Assembly: GCA_016858145.1 (NCBI GenBank)
Contig: JAEHOE010000019.1
Location: 248,001 to 312,000, forward strand
Direction of reading: 5' to 3'
DNA length: 64,000 nucleotides
DNA from: Edaphochlamys debaryana
Taxonomy: Eukaryota; Chlorophyta; Chlorophyceae; Chlamydomonadales
The position numbers and the translations under genes were made by a program. Under the pieces are notes generated by a model. It was not told where the DNA came from and did no database searches. It saw nothing but the letters and a program-made list of their open reading frames with translations. Position 1 is the stretch's first letter. The number at the start of each line of letters is the position of its first letter. Positions 1 to 11,493 of the stretch are shown in pieces.

Positions 1-1887
1 AGCAGCCCCACGCTGTCCGAACACACGCTTCTGGTACACCTGGCAACAGCTTGCCTTCGCTAGGGAGCATCACCTCCGCATCCTTCTCACCAACCCCGTC
101 CACCCCTTGGCAGGTGGCCCGCACGCGACCCATGGCCACCATGCTCCACCCGGGGATGCCGCTGCGGGAGGCAGTCTGCATAGGCCTGGCCGGGGCGGAT
201 GCAGCGGCCGCCACCGCGGCGGTGGTGGAGGCCGAGGAGGCGGCGGCGCAGGGCAAGGGGCTGCAGACGCTGGCGGCGCTGGCGGCGGCGGCGCTGCGGC
301 AGAAGCTGCTGGCGGAGGTGGAGGCGGTGGAGAAGGAGGTGGTGACGGCGGCGGAGATGGCGGCCCGGGAAGCGGCGGTAAGCAGAGCCTTATCTTGCTG
401 AAGCCACTAACACATTGACACCTCACAACTTTGCCCAACCAGGGCACGGGTACCTGCCTTACTTGACCGTACCTTCTTTCTTTCTGCCTCCGCAGCCCTC
501 CCGCCGTGGCACGCTCCTCTGCGGCACGCCCCGCCGCCGGTCTATGGCGGGGGCGTGTGGCCCTGGCATGCTGGGCCGCCTGACCTCCGGCCGCCTGCTG
601 CGCCCCGCACCCTCCGGCGCCGCGCCGCTCCCCACCTCCCCCTGGCATGCACCCACCCTGGACCGAAGGGACAGCGGCGCCGCGCCGCCTCATCCCGCCG
701 ATGCGCCGGGATTGAGTGTGTACGGCGAAGATCTTGACGGTGGATCGCCAGTGCGTGGGCTCAGCCCGGCGCCGTCCCTTAAGCGCGGAGTGGTCAACCG
801 CAGCCGGCCGGGCTCGGCGGCGCACGGGTTCGTGGCAAGAGCCGACGGCGGGGCGCGGCCGGGGAGGACCAAAAGCGGCAAGTTGACAGCGGGCCCGGGC
901 GCGGGGCCCAGCCAGCCGGGGGCGGGGCCCAGTCAGGCCCACGGCGGCGGCGCCCGGCGCAAAGTCTCGCTCAGTGGCGCGCTGTCGGGGGCCCTGCCCT
1001 CTGGCCCCGGCACACGCACCTCGCACGGGGGCATGGGCCTAGCCGGCGAGTCGCCTCCTCAGAGCCGAAACATCACCGCCGAACGGGCCTTTCCCAACGG
1101 CGACTCCCCCGACTCGACCCTCTACATCCCCTCTGGAGGCTTCGCCCTGCCCCCCACGGCGCTGGGAGCGCCAGCCATGGAAGCCTCCCCCTTCGTGGCT
1201 CCGTCCCAAGCCGCAGCAGCTGCAAAGACCCTGTCCGGGCCCCCCACCATGCTTGGCGGCCCCAAGACCCTGTCCGGGCCCCCGGTTGTGCTCGGGGCGA
1301 CGCCATCACCCCTCCTCATCCGGCCCAGCCCGGCCATGCCTCTGGGGACCCTCAGCCCGGGCCTGCCAGCGGGCGGCAGCATCAACGGGTCAGACCTACC
1401 CCTGCCCGGTCCTGGCCACGGCCTACCCCTAGGCGCGTCCATCTCCATCCCAACGGGGACCGAGAGGGACGCTGTGGACACGGGATCGCCCCGACGTGAC
1501 GGGGCAGGGCGTGCGCTGCTGCCGCCCACAGCCTTGGGGCTACCAAGCGCAGGCGCGAGCGGTACATTGCCGTTGACGCTGGCGTCTCCGCAGCCGATGC
1601 TGTCGGCGTTCGCCAACTTGGCGGGAGTTCCGGTGGAGGGCGAGCGGGAGGGCGAGGTGGAGGAGCTGGAGGAGCTGGCGGGGAACTCGGACGCGGAGGA
1701 CGGCTGGTGCGCCGTGTGCTTTGCGCGGCGGGAGGAGGTGGCGCCGGCGGGCTGCCGGCACGGGCTGTGCAGCTCGTGCGCCGCGCAACTGTGTCGTGCG
1801 GTCGCCAACAAGCCGCTGCTGTGCCCCTTCTGCCGCCAGCCCGTGAGTGGGTTCGTGCGCGCGCTGGGGAGGGTCATGTCCCGATGA
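1..1887 (+). CDS. XB3-type ankyrin/RING E3 ubiquitin ligase, 3' part only
   Basis: Only the last exons are in the window. Exon 114-377 (or open further left) ends at a GTAAGC donor at 378 and joins in phase 0 to exon 496-1887. The C-terminus carries a C3HC4 RING at 1708-1833: CAVC, then C-x-H-x2-C-x2-C around GCRHGLCSSC, then CPFCR. The RING reads almost residue for residue like that of the complete gene at 24148-28197, and the stretch MLHPGMPL..LAALAAAALRQKLL matches that gene's region after the ankyrin repeats. The two are therefore paralogues, and the missing 5' part should encode ankyrin repeats. The middle is Pro/Gly/Ala-rich and looks disordered. By family analogy (plant XB3/XBAT3 group) it would transfer ubiquitin from an E2 to substrates bound by the ankyrin repeats. 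The RING call is strong; the left end is unknown because of the window edge. Confidence 0.85.
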
Positions 1888-2687
1888 GATGACATGGGAA
1901 GGCAAGACGGGGCAAGCAGGATGGTGCTCTTGGGTACCGTAGGGAGCCCCAGGTGTGGGGCTTGGTTTAGGTCGCAGGGCAGCGTGGGCACGGTGCTGGT
2001 TTGGCCGAGGGCTGGGTTCGGGCTCGTGTGCCTTCCTGGGGTGAAGGCTGGCGGCCCCGCTCATACGCAGCCCAGCAACAAGCTAGGATAGGAGGATATG
2101 ATCAAGACATGTCCGTTTACTCATGATAAACGCATCGAAGAAGACCAAGGAAGGCATGTGTCTGCCCATGTTGCGGGGAGGGGAGGGGACGAACAACGGA
2201 GCAAAGGCGGCGATCCTGGCGGGGGGTGGGAAAGGGGGCAGCGTGTTTGCGGGCACGTCGTCCACGGCCCGCGCGCTGAACAAAGCAGAGACCTCTTCTG
2301 TGTGTAGTTGTGAGCGTTGCGCTCTGTGGCGCAGCAGCAGTGTCGCGGCACTGTGGCCGAGTTCGGGGGGTGACCCACGGGTCCCACTTCGGCTGGTGTG
2401 GCTCGCGCGGCGACGAGCCCGGAGCCGCTTTGCGTGTAAGCACGCAGACGTAGAATAAAGGCTGGTTTATCATTCTTCAGCGCCACGCCAGGCAGCGCCG
2501 AGGTCTGCTCGTGCGCCCGGCCGCAGCATCAGGCGTGCGTGGGCGTGCGGCCCAAGAAGGGCGCGTTGCACTGGGAAGCGCTGACGACGTCTCGGCTGTA
2601 GCCCGCCAGGCTAGGTTCATGTTCTTGGCTTCGTTAGCCGCCGCTGTTTGCGAGCTAACGCCCTAGAAGGACGCTGCAGCCACGGGA
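1888..2687. other. 3' UTR and intergenic region
   Basis: Contains the 3' UTR of the left-edge gene up to about 2455, then some 230 bases that must hold the promoter and 5' UTR of the RING-H2 gene. No other gene or clear motif is visible. Confidence 0.5.
2435..2439 (+). terminator. TGTAA poly(A) signal, XB3-like gene 1
   Basis: TGTAA, the chlorophyte polyadenylation signal, lies about 550 bases after the stop at 1885-1887, giving a long 3' UTR typical of volvocine algae. Confidence 0.6.
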
Positions 2688-5600
2688 ATGCCGCTCGCCC
2701 GGCTGTTAAGGCGGGCGCTCGCGCTGCTGCTTCTAGCGGCCTTAATGCCCGCCTGCATCCTCGCGGAGGCAGCCATCGGCCCAGGACCGGCAACGCCAGG
2801 GCCGGGCTCGGCGGCGCCTTCACGTGGCCCTGCTCCGCCAAACCCGGTGCTCGTAACCCCGGCTCCCCGGCCCCCGCCGCCGCCGCGCCGGCCCCGCCCG
2901 CCGCGGCTGCCCCGTCCCCTGGCTCCGGTGCGCTGCCGCACGAAGACCGAGGTGGGAGCGTGGGGTCGGGTGGGGTCCTGGGTCTAGGGGGGATGGTGGC
3001 AGACGGGCGTTCAGGCCATAGCTGGGGGCCGCTGCGCACGGACCCGCTGACCCGACGACCTCTACCGGTAGTCAGCCGCCGCTCGCCCTGCCGAGACCCG
3101 CGTGTGCCTCCCCGCGTGCCTCTCCGTTTGCACCTCCAGGTCGCCAGCCCCGCTGACACCGATTGCTGGGTGCCGGCAGCCGTACAAGGGGCCCAGCCCT
3201 TTCCGCTGCCGCCCGTCAGCGCCATGGAGGCGTCGGCGGTGCCCCCTCGACCGGCCAACCGGCCCGCACCCATCCCATTCCGCATGGATGACGGGGGCGT
3301 GGGTGAGGGTGCGGGTGCGGTCCTGAGGGGCCCGCCACGCACTCTGCTGCTGGCGCCGCCCCCTCCACCTCCGCCTCCGCCACTGCCTGCGGGCACGGAG
3401 CAGAGCCCGCCGTCAGCTGGAGCGGGCGGGGGCGGTGCTGTGGGGGCGCCGCCGGAGCGGCCTGGGCCACAGGCAACTGGAGGGCTGCCAGCACCGTCCC
3501 CTCGGGCGGTACCGCCGGCGCAGCCCCAGCCTCAGCCCTCTCCGCCGTTACGGCTTCCGCCCTCTCCTCTGCTGTCGACAGCGCCTCCAGCCTCGGCCCC
3601 GCTGCCGGCGGTGCTGCCGCCTGCGCCTGCGCCGCCCTGGCCTCCGCCGCCCCCGGCTGCTGCACCCCAGCCCCAGCCCTCACCTCCTCTCCTGGTGCCT
3701 CCGATGCCAACACCACCCCTCCCTCCCCTGCCCTCTTCCCCCAAGCCGCCCTCGCCGTCGCCTCCCTCGCATCCCCTCAAGCCATCCTCGTCCACACCAC
3801 TCCCGCCAGCCTCCCTCAACGCTCCGTCGCCGCAGCCCCCCTCCGCCCCGCCCATCCCCGCTCCACCCTCCCCCCCCACGAACGCCAACATCCTCCTCGA
3901 GCCCCTGCCCAACCTGGGCCCTCCCCACGTGGCCGCCATCACGCCCCTGGCCGACTCAGCACCATCTCCTCCGCCCTCACAACTGCGCCCCACCGTGCCC
4001 TTGCGGGGCCAGCCGGCGCAGCTTCCGCCCTGGGCCCCCGCCGACCCACCGCCTTGGCTTCAGCGGTTGGTCCCCTGGCCCTGGCGGCGGCCGCCTTTGC
4101 CCTCGTCGCCTCCGTCGCCCGCACTGCCGCCGGGCCCCTTCCCGCTGCTCGACCCCGATCTGGTGTCGATCCTGCGCTTCGAGGACGGCAACGACAGCAG
4201 CGCCAAGGACGGCGATGCCAAGCCTGGCGGTACGGGGGAAGACCCAGCCGGCAGCACAGCTGGGGAGCGAGCCGGGAGCACAGGCGGGGGGACAGCGGGA
4301 GGCGCAATGGGCGGTGCACCGCCCCGTGGCCCAGCTGACACCGAGGACGGTGGCAAGCAGGGTGGCAAGGACGGCGGCAAGCAGGGCGGTAAGGACGGCG
4401 GCAAGGACAGCGGCAAGGACAGCGGCAAGGACAGCGGCAAGGATGGAGGCAAGGATGGAGGCAAGGATGGAGGCAAGGATGGAGGCAAGGACGGCGACAA
4501 GGAGGACAGCGGCAAGGACGGCGACCAGGGGGCCGTGCCTGGGGGAGCGCAGGGCGGCAACAGGACTGGGGCGCGTGGGGAGGGCTTTGGCGGCGCCGGC
4601 GGCCCTGCGGCCGGCAACATGACGCAGGCCGCGGGGGCCCCTGGGGGTGCGCTTCCGCCCGTGCTGGTGAGTCGTGGCACGCATACGCCACGGCCGCGCG
4701 GGGCGCCTTGGCTTCCGTCAGTGCGATATGTTACTGGCTCACTTGCCCCGCCCCCACTAAGACGTCTCGCGCTCCGTCCCTCCTCCGCTTCGCCCCCCAT
4801 CAGCTGTGGGTCATCTACACCGTGCCCGCCCTGGTCGGCATGCTGGGCGTGTGCTGCTGCGCGCGCTTCTGCTGCGTCTGGTGCCGCGCCTCACGCGCAG
4901 CAGACCGCCGCCGCCGCGGCTGGGCCGCCACCGTGCTGCAGGCCATGGGCGGTGGCGGCGGCAGCGGCGGCGGCAGTCGTGACGGCGCCGCCATGGGCGC
5001 GGATCACGCGGTTCTGCACTTCCTGCCGAGCGACGGCGGGGGCAGCGGCGGCGGAGGCAGGGAGGGCAACGGCGGGGGTCACAGCGGCGGCGGGAGGGCG
5101 GGGTCGGATCGGCTGTGGCGGCGGGAGATGTCGGCAGGGCTGGAGCGGCTGCAGCGGAGGGAGCAGCTGCAGGCGGCACTGGCGGTGGCGGCACCCGATG
5201 TGGCTAGCATGGGGGGTTGGACCTGGAATTGGGCTGGGGAGGGCGTTGGCGCGGGCAGGGGCAGGGGCAGCAGCGGAGGAAGAGGAGGGGGTGCGAGAGG
5301 AGGGGGCATGGAGCAGGCGGGGCAGGGGCTGGTGGTCAGGCCCGGGTCACCACCAGTAGGGCCGCCGCCACACCCTCAGCCGCACCAGGGCCGGCGGGCG
5401 GTGGCGACCTGGGAGGAGGTGGTGTCTGCTGCGCTAGAGGCGGCATCAGTTGAGGTGAGGGCGCGGGCTACGGCACGGCAAGGGATGCCGGGGCCTTACA
5501 CTATGACCCATGCCGTAGCAGATTCTGCGCCCCGTCACAACCCTTACAACAGTACTGCCCGTGCCCCGCCTCCTGGACCCCCCTCAGGCCGCCCTGGCCC

Positions 5601-7629
5601 GCAGCCAGGCGCCGCCCACGGCAGCGCAGCGGCGTGCGGGCGTGCCGGGCATCACCTCCCGACTCATCGAGGTAGGGGTGCGCCGGGCATAGTTGTTGGA
5701 GCGTGTGGTTGAGCGCTACTGCCCATGGCCGGGCCACACACTGCGCACTGCTCCTTGGGGCCTCGCCAGTGCGCACCTGCTCCTTGTCGCAGCTGTGCCG
5801 CTTATCGCCCTTTGCTCCTGGGACGACGAGCTCGCCCCGTGCCCCCCCCCAGGATCTGCCCACCTTCGTCCTGCCCGAGCGGCCCCGCTCCGTGGGCCCG
5901 GGGCCGGGGGACGCCGAGGATGCTGGACCCATGGGCCCTGCCCGCACCAGCGCTGGCAAGAAGGGCGGCCAGCCCGAGCCGCTCGGAGGCACAGCCCTCA
6001 AGGGCGGCGAGGCCGGGGCCAGCAGGCCGCGCCCCGGCTTGCAACCCCACGCGCTCTGGCCCTCGGGCCCTGGGGCCGAACCCCCAATGGGCCGCGCTCA
6101 CGACGACAGCGCACCCATACAGACAACAGCGCCGCCCCAGCAGGCTTGCCTTCAGTGTGCAGCTCCTTCCGTCACCGGGACATCGCTGCTCGCCACAGCG
6201 GTGGCCTCGGGGCCAAACCCTGGATCCACCACGGGTGGATCTGCCTCCACGATCCATCTGCCCCACGTGCACCTGCTGGGGGCCGCACATGGCCCAACCT
6301 CTGGCGGCCCCTCTCGCGGGGCGCAAGCGGGGTCAACGGTGGATAGCGGAGAGGGCGGCGCGGCAGGCCCCCCAGCCCACGGACGAACAGACGGGGCTGG
6401 CGGGACCGGAACGGTTAATGACACGCCGCCGTACGGGTATACGGCAGCCCGTATCTACGGCAGAAGCAGGCGTCATGGAGGGCGGCGGAGGTGGAGGCGG
6501 CACCGGCGGTCGCGTAGGGCCGCTGGGGGCGAGGGGGACGACGAGGGCGGGCAGTCCTCGAGCAGCGGGCGGGAGCCGGAGGGCATGCGGCTGGGGCCCT
6601 CGGAGGTGGAGGAGGAGGACGAGGTGGAGGCGGGGCATGCGTGGACCGACCGTCGGGTGAGCTTGGGCCGCGGCAGCAGCTTGGTGACACGGCTGCGGGG
6701 CTCAACCGGCAGTCCTCCGAATCTCCAGCACCTTGCCGCCTCGCACGCACCCTCAACCTGTCAACTTCCTTAACCCATGGACGGCCGGGCTTTGCGAGCG
6801 TGCCGGCAGCGTTGCTTACCAACCCAACCCCCTCGTGTCCCCATGCAGTTGCCCCCCACGGCCGCATCTCAGGACTCCGCATGGCCCGGTGGCGCCGCGC
6901 GGCGGCCCGGGACCCCCGCCCCCGCGCTGCTCCCCGTGCCCCGGGACGCCTCCCGGGATGCGGCCTCCCCGCCGGCAGAGTGGGACTGGCGGTGGGGCGC
7001 CGAGGGGCCTGCATCGGCATCAGCGGGCTTCGCTACCCCCACGGACGGGGCCGGCCTAGACGGTGGCATTCAGGCCATCGAGGTCGGGGACGTGGCGGAC
7101 TACGACGCTGGCGGGGAGGAGGAGGACGGGGGCCAAGAGGAGGAGGAGGAGGTGGAGGAGGGGAGGCGTGAGGGGCACGAGGCGGCTGCGGTGGCGGTGC
7201 TGGCGTGGCGGCTGGCGGACGGCACGGGCGCCTGCAGCGTGTGCCTGGGGGCACTGGAGGCGGGGGAGGAGCTGCGGCTGCTCCCTGGCTGCGGCCACGT
7301 GTTCCACACCGATTGCCTGGACAGGTGCGTGGGGGGCGGGATTCAAGGGCAGGGCGCAGTGTGTGTGGTAAGTGCTGGGCGGCGGGATGCGTGCACGCGT
7401 CTGCGCTTCCGAGGCCGTCACCTGCTGGGTGGTCTTGGGGCCGGAGGCCTGGCTGCTGCACTGACAGTCACGCCCGATCTGTCGCTGCTGCAGGTGGCTC
7501 GTCCAGAGCGCCACGTGTCCCAACTGCCGTACGGTTGCGCTGCCTGCCTGGCTGGTGGAGGCGGTGCTGGAGGTGGCGGCGGCAAGGCAGCGGCGAGAGG
7601 AGCGGCAGCGCTTGCGGGCGGCGCCGTAG
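2688..7629 (+). CDS. Membrane RING-H2 E3 ligase with signal peptide and Pro-rich ectodomain
   Basis: Seven exons fit in phase: 2688-2951, 3140-4666, 4804-5454, 5522-5671, 5853-6656, 6849-7324, 7494-7629 (about 1335 aa). The start is the ATG before RLLRRALALLLLAALMPA, a classic signal peptide. Residues about 89-480 are very Pro-rich (PSPPP runs like volvocine hydroxyproline-rich wall proteins). An Asp/Lys/Gly/Ser repeat follows, then one membrane span near residues 599-620 (WVIYTVPALVGMLGVCCC) at the start of exon 3. The cytosolic part is Gly/Arg-rich and acidic and ends in a RING-H2 finger (CSVCLGALEAG..CGHVFHTDCLDRWL..CPNCR) split by the last intron; H-x2-C is the RING-H2 signature. Inferred role: membrane-anchored ubiquitin ligase with an outer or lumenal sensor-like domain. 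It resembles ATL proteins in its finger but is far larger, and I see no protease-associated domain. Confidence 0.85.
4348..4525 (+). repeat. In-frame GGKD/SGKD codon repeat
   Basis: About fifteen 12-base units encode GGKQ, GGKD and SGKD tetrapeptides just before the membrane span of the RING-H2 protein. Runs of identical units (three SGKD, then four GGKD) point to recent slippage or unequal exchange. It is a coding low-complexity repeat, not a CRISPR array. Confidence 0.85.
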
Positions 7630-8401
7630 CTCGTGGAGGGGCCGCCTTTGTGCTTGCTGCAGAGCTGTCCTTGGGGCAGCAGCGCTCCTGTGTGGAATGT
7701 AGCTGGACATGATGCGAGCCTGCTAGTAGGCGGCTGTTGGCTGCAGGGTGGAACAGGGGGTGGGGCGTGGGGGGCTGAGTCGCAGGGGGGAAGGGAGTCA
7801 AAGAAAGGCGAACAGGCGGTCCCGCTGGCCATCAGCCGCACCGGTTCTAGGAGAGGAAGGGGAAGTCGGGGGAAGCCGGGGTACCCCACCGTGTCGTGGC
7901 GTGTCCGTGCCCACTTCGTGAACGTTTCTAGCCGTTTCCCGTCTCCTCGCACGCTGCCCCCCACCAGGGGGTCTCCTGTGTGCCACGTAACTGGGCTCGG
8001 TGCCGGATTGCCGGAACCTCTCAGGCTGTCGGCTGGAGGGTGAGACGTCAGGGAGGGGAAATTTCCGGCAGTCCCAGGCATGCGGGTTTGAGCCAGATGG
8101 TTATGTCGTTGAAAGGCGCACAGCTGACTGCGCCAGCGACCTGGCTTCGGTTCGGTGGCCGGGAGGGCGAAGTGGACCAGAGGAGTTCCGGATCGATGCC
8201 GTACCACATGCTGTCCCTCTTGTGGACGCGAGCGCAGTTACCGTCTTCTCACACCGCTGTCTCGCCAGACGCAACCTCAACGCGCTCGGCCACACCGCGC
8301 CCATGAAAGCGCTGAAATTGCAAGCATAGCCCTATCGGACGCGCCTTAGCTTTATCGGCACACTGCTGCCACTATCAACCATATAGGTAGTATTAAGGTC
8401 C
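7630..8401. other. Intergenic region, RING-H2 gene to F-box-like gene 1
   Basis: 3' UTR of the RING-H2 gene plus the 5' region of the next gene. No TGTAA was found by eye, so the 3' end is not located. An AT-richer stretch (ATATAGGTAGTATTAAGG) lies just before the ATG at 8402 and is probably 5' UTR. Confidence 0.35.
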
Positions 8402-10467
8402 ATGGCGATGCTTACCAATGCCTCCGGTGCTCCTGGGGCTGGCCGGCATGGTGCGCAATACCTTGCTGACGTGCTTCGCGAGCTGAGCCTGCCAGCGGCC
8501 GACTTTCTCGTGAGAGAGCTTATCCGTGACGACCCCAGACAGCTCGCGGCTGCTCGGCTGGCGTGCCGTGGACTGCGTGCCCTCGTAGATGCCAGCATCC
8601 CCATCCTCCGCATCGCCTTCACGCCCACGACCCCCACGCCCTCCCTCACCAAGCGGCCGCCTCTAGACCGGTGGCCACGCATCAACGAGGTGACTCTCAT
8701 CCTCGAGGAGGCTGCGGAAGGGGGTACCGGTTGCCTCGGTTGCCTGCTGGTTCTGCCCTTCATCGGCCAGCCGGAGGACGCACGGGGCCGGATCAGTACC
8801 CTGCGGGTGCTTGCGCCATACAGCACAAGGGGTGGCATACCGTCAACAGCGGCCATGCAGCTAGCGCTGCTGCTGCCCAACCTACGCGAGCTCGACCTGC
8901 GGGGGGTCGCTGAGTACGTGCTCCCACGCCAGGCCCTGGATCTGAGCCTCATGTACGACAGCCTCTCCCGGCTGCCCTCCCTGGACACGCTCAGCCTCCC
9001 GTCCTGCAGCCAGATCCCTGGCGTCGAGGCCCTCGCTGGGACCCTTCAAAGCCTCAGCGTCGGAGACGAGTTGTCCGTGCTCCGGCCCTCCCACCTGGCA
9101 TCCCTGGCAGAGCTACGGGCGCTCAAGGTCCTCGCCGTACACAGCGTGGACGCGGACGGCCCCGAGGATAGTGATGACGAGGAGGGCGTGGAGGCAGGGC
9201 TGCAGGGACCGCTGATAGCGCTACTCAAGCAGCTGCCGCCTGCCATCAACAGCCTGACTTGGGACGGCCCCTGCGCGGACGGGGAGTTCAGAGCGGACCT
9301 GACCTTCGGCTTCTCCGGCCGAAGCATTGAGATGATACACGTCACCTCCTGTCCCCTCGACTTGCTGGCCAGCCTGGCGAGGGAGATCATACTGCCGGAC
9401 AAGGCCTGCAAGCCCGGCTACCCCGTGATTGTGCTGGACGAGCTGGTGGCCACGCCTATGGGCCCCGAGGACTGGGAGGCCTACATGGACCTGCACGACA
9501 CCTGCGGATTCGCTATGATACGGATCATGTCCATCTGCGACGACTTTGATATGGATGACCTGGAGCGACTGTCTGACCTGGTGGCCAGCGCGGAGAGGCT
9601 GTGGTTCGCGGGCTTTCTCTGGGACTGCCGCGTCCAGCTGAGGAACCTGCGCATTGCGGAAGCAGTTAGAGAGGCAGGGCAGGCGCTGGGCCCCTGGCTC
9701 CTGCCGCCTCCCGCCGAGGTCCTGAGCCGAGCGATGGAGGCGCTGGCACCCGCCAGGTCAGCCGCTGGCGGCGGTGCGGCGGGGATGCCGGGCGCTCCCA
9801 GCGGCAACGGCGCTTCCGCTTCAGTACTCCTGCTCCGTGGCCCAAGGGCCGCCGAGCTGTCTCAGCTGCACCCTCGGGACCTGCGTGCTTGGATGATTGC
9901 GGCAACGATGGAACCTGAGATACTTGACTTTGAGCAAACGTTGCCCGCGGGGCGCCGCAGCATTGATGCGCTTAGCAGCGTGCAGGCGCTGCCGTCCGCG
10001 GCAGCGCTGCTGGTGATGTGCGACAAGGCGGAGGGGGCGGCTGTGGCGGCGGTTCTGGCAAAGGACGAGGGGCTGGAGGTATCGCTGGCTTGGGCCGGAG
10101 CTCCGGACGAGGAGTGGATGGACATAGACGTGGACGATTTCTCTTCGCCGCTCGCCTACGTCATGGCCTGGGCCGTGCAGACGGTGAGCTCCATCGACTG
10201 ACCTTGACCACCTGTCTTGACGTTGACCAACTGCCACCGCTGCGGGGTAACGCTGCCACCGTGATCTGCTGTGTCTCTCTTTGCCTAAAGCCGGTATTGA
10301 CATGGCTCACTGCCCCGCATTCGATCCCCCCACGGCAGGTGGTGCGGCGGGCCTGGGACGAGGCGGCTGCGGCGGGCGTGGGCCTCTTTGAGCGGGTGGA
10401 GTGGGTGCTGGCGGTGCGCGCTTCGCTGGCGGAGCTGCCCCAGTATGTGTCGGCGGGGGGTTTCTAG
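8402..10467 (+). CDS. F-box-like / leucine-rich protein, tandem copy 1
   Basis: Two exons: 8402-10183 and 10339-10467, joined in phase 0 (GTGAGC donor, GGCAG acceptor), about 636 aa. The N-terminus (ADVLRELSLPAADFLVREL, then ARLACRGLRALVDASI) has the LP/L..L/AR.VCR.LR spacing of a degenerate F-box. The middle has leucine-rich segments (LLLPNLRELDLRG; LPSLDTLSLPSC; LAELRALKVLAV) spaced like irregular LRRs. The last exon starts VVRRAWDEAAAAGVGLFERV. It is clearly homologous to the next gene along its whole length. Inferred role: substrate adaptor of an SCF-type ubiquitin ligase; this rests on the weak F-box and LRR pattern only. The exact family is not recognised and looks like a lineage-specific expansion. 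Confidence 0.75.
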
Positions 10468-11493
10468 AGGCATACGGACCGACTGAAGCAAGGAGAGAGC
10501 AGGGCGGGGTTACCTGGGTGACGGGGGATGCTGCCAGCTTTGGGACCAGGCTTCGTGGGGCTTCAATCACATGGGGGAGGGCATTGCGCTTGGCTGACGC
10601 TTTGTAGCCTTTGGGACCGGATGCAAGAGGGCTGGCCGTGGCACGGCTCGTGAGGAAGTCAGCGAGGGGTAAGCCCGCGATGCCACAAGCTTTGGGTTTG
10701 GGGCTCAGCCCTTTTCCCTGTCCTGAGGAGGGACAGACACCCTTGTTGCAAGGAACTCCGGGTGCGTATAGAGGGAAGGGAGTTGGGGAAGTCAGCGAGG
10801 GGTAAATAGCGGAACTCAGAAGCCGCTAGCGGTGCAGCGGCCTGTTAGGGGTCTGGGAGGAAGGGGGGAGGCCGGAAGAGCTCTGAGAACACGGCGCCTC
10901 GCCGCAACCTCATGCGTCCTTGGCGTGGACTGCAGAGTTGAAGCTGCGGCTGGCCCGTGGGCCGGATGATGGGCAATGTGCCGGAGTGCGTGGCCGCTTA
11001 CCGGGCCTGGGCCTGTAGGGGCAATTCCAGCGTGGGCTAGACTGGTAACTGGGATGGCCACGGGCCGATCCTGCACCGTCCCCGCGTGTGTGGAGCTGTA
11101 GAAATTGCGTGCAAGGGTCGGGGGACACGGTTTGCGCTCCCAGCTATGGCCGCGTTGCAGTGCCGCCGGGGCGGGGGGGACTAAGTGAGCGCGGGGCGGG
11201 GAGGCCTCCTGCGGGAGGCGGCGTGTGGCAGCGATAAGGAAATCGGGGAGGCGGCACCTCCTGCCCGTCTGCAGCTCGCCCAACACCCTCAAGCGCACTC
11301 GTCAGCGCGAACTCAACTGCGCAAAGACTGTCAGCTCACGAGACCGACTGTTGCATACCGATTCCCGGGTCCTGTAACGCTTGTGCAGCCCCTTCTCTCT
11401 CCCTGGGTAGCGTCTTTCTATAGTGCAGGTTGCTATAGTGAACTTGCTTAGCATAGCACAACGTCTCGTGCAGCCTCTCAACCACCTGCGACC
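10468..11493. other. Spacer between tandem F-box-like genes
   Basis: Holds the 3' UTR of copy 1 and the promoter of copy 2. A TGTAA at 11373-11377 is about 900 bases past the first stop and only about 115 before the next ATG; if it is the poly(A) signal of copy 1, the spacer is nearly all UTR. Contains an 18-base direct repeat (separate entry). No other gene seen. Confidence 0.4.
10655..10805. repeat. 18-base direct repeat, two copies
   Basis: GAAGTCAGCGAGGGGTAA occurs at 10655-10672 and again at 10788-10805, 133 bases apart, in the spacer or 3' UTR. Confidence 0.8.

Noticed and set aside
70..1026. Long open frame on the minus strand opposite the left-edge gene
   Set aside because: Arg/Pro-rich shadow of the GC-rich plus-strand exon; crosses a well-supported intron and has no domain.
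4348..4525. Regular short repeats suggestive of a CRISPR-like array
   Set aside because: Units are 12 bases, in frame and without unique spacers; they are coding repeats in a nuclear gene.
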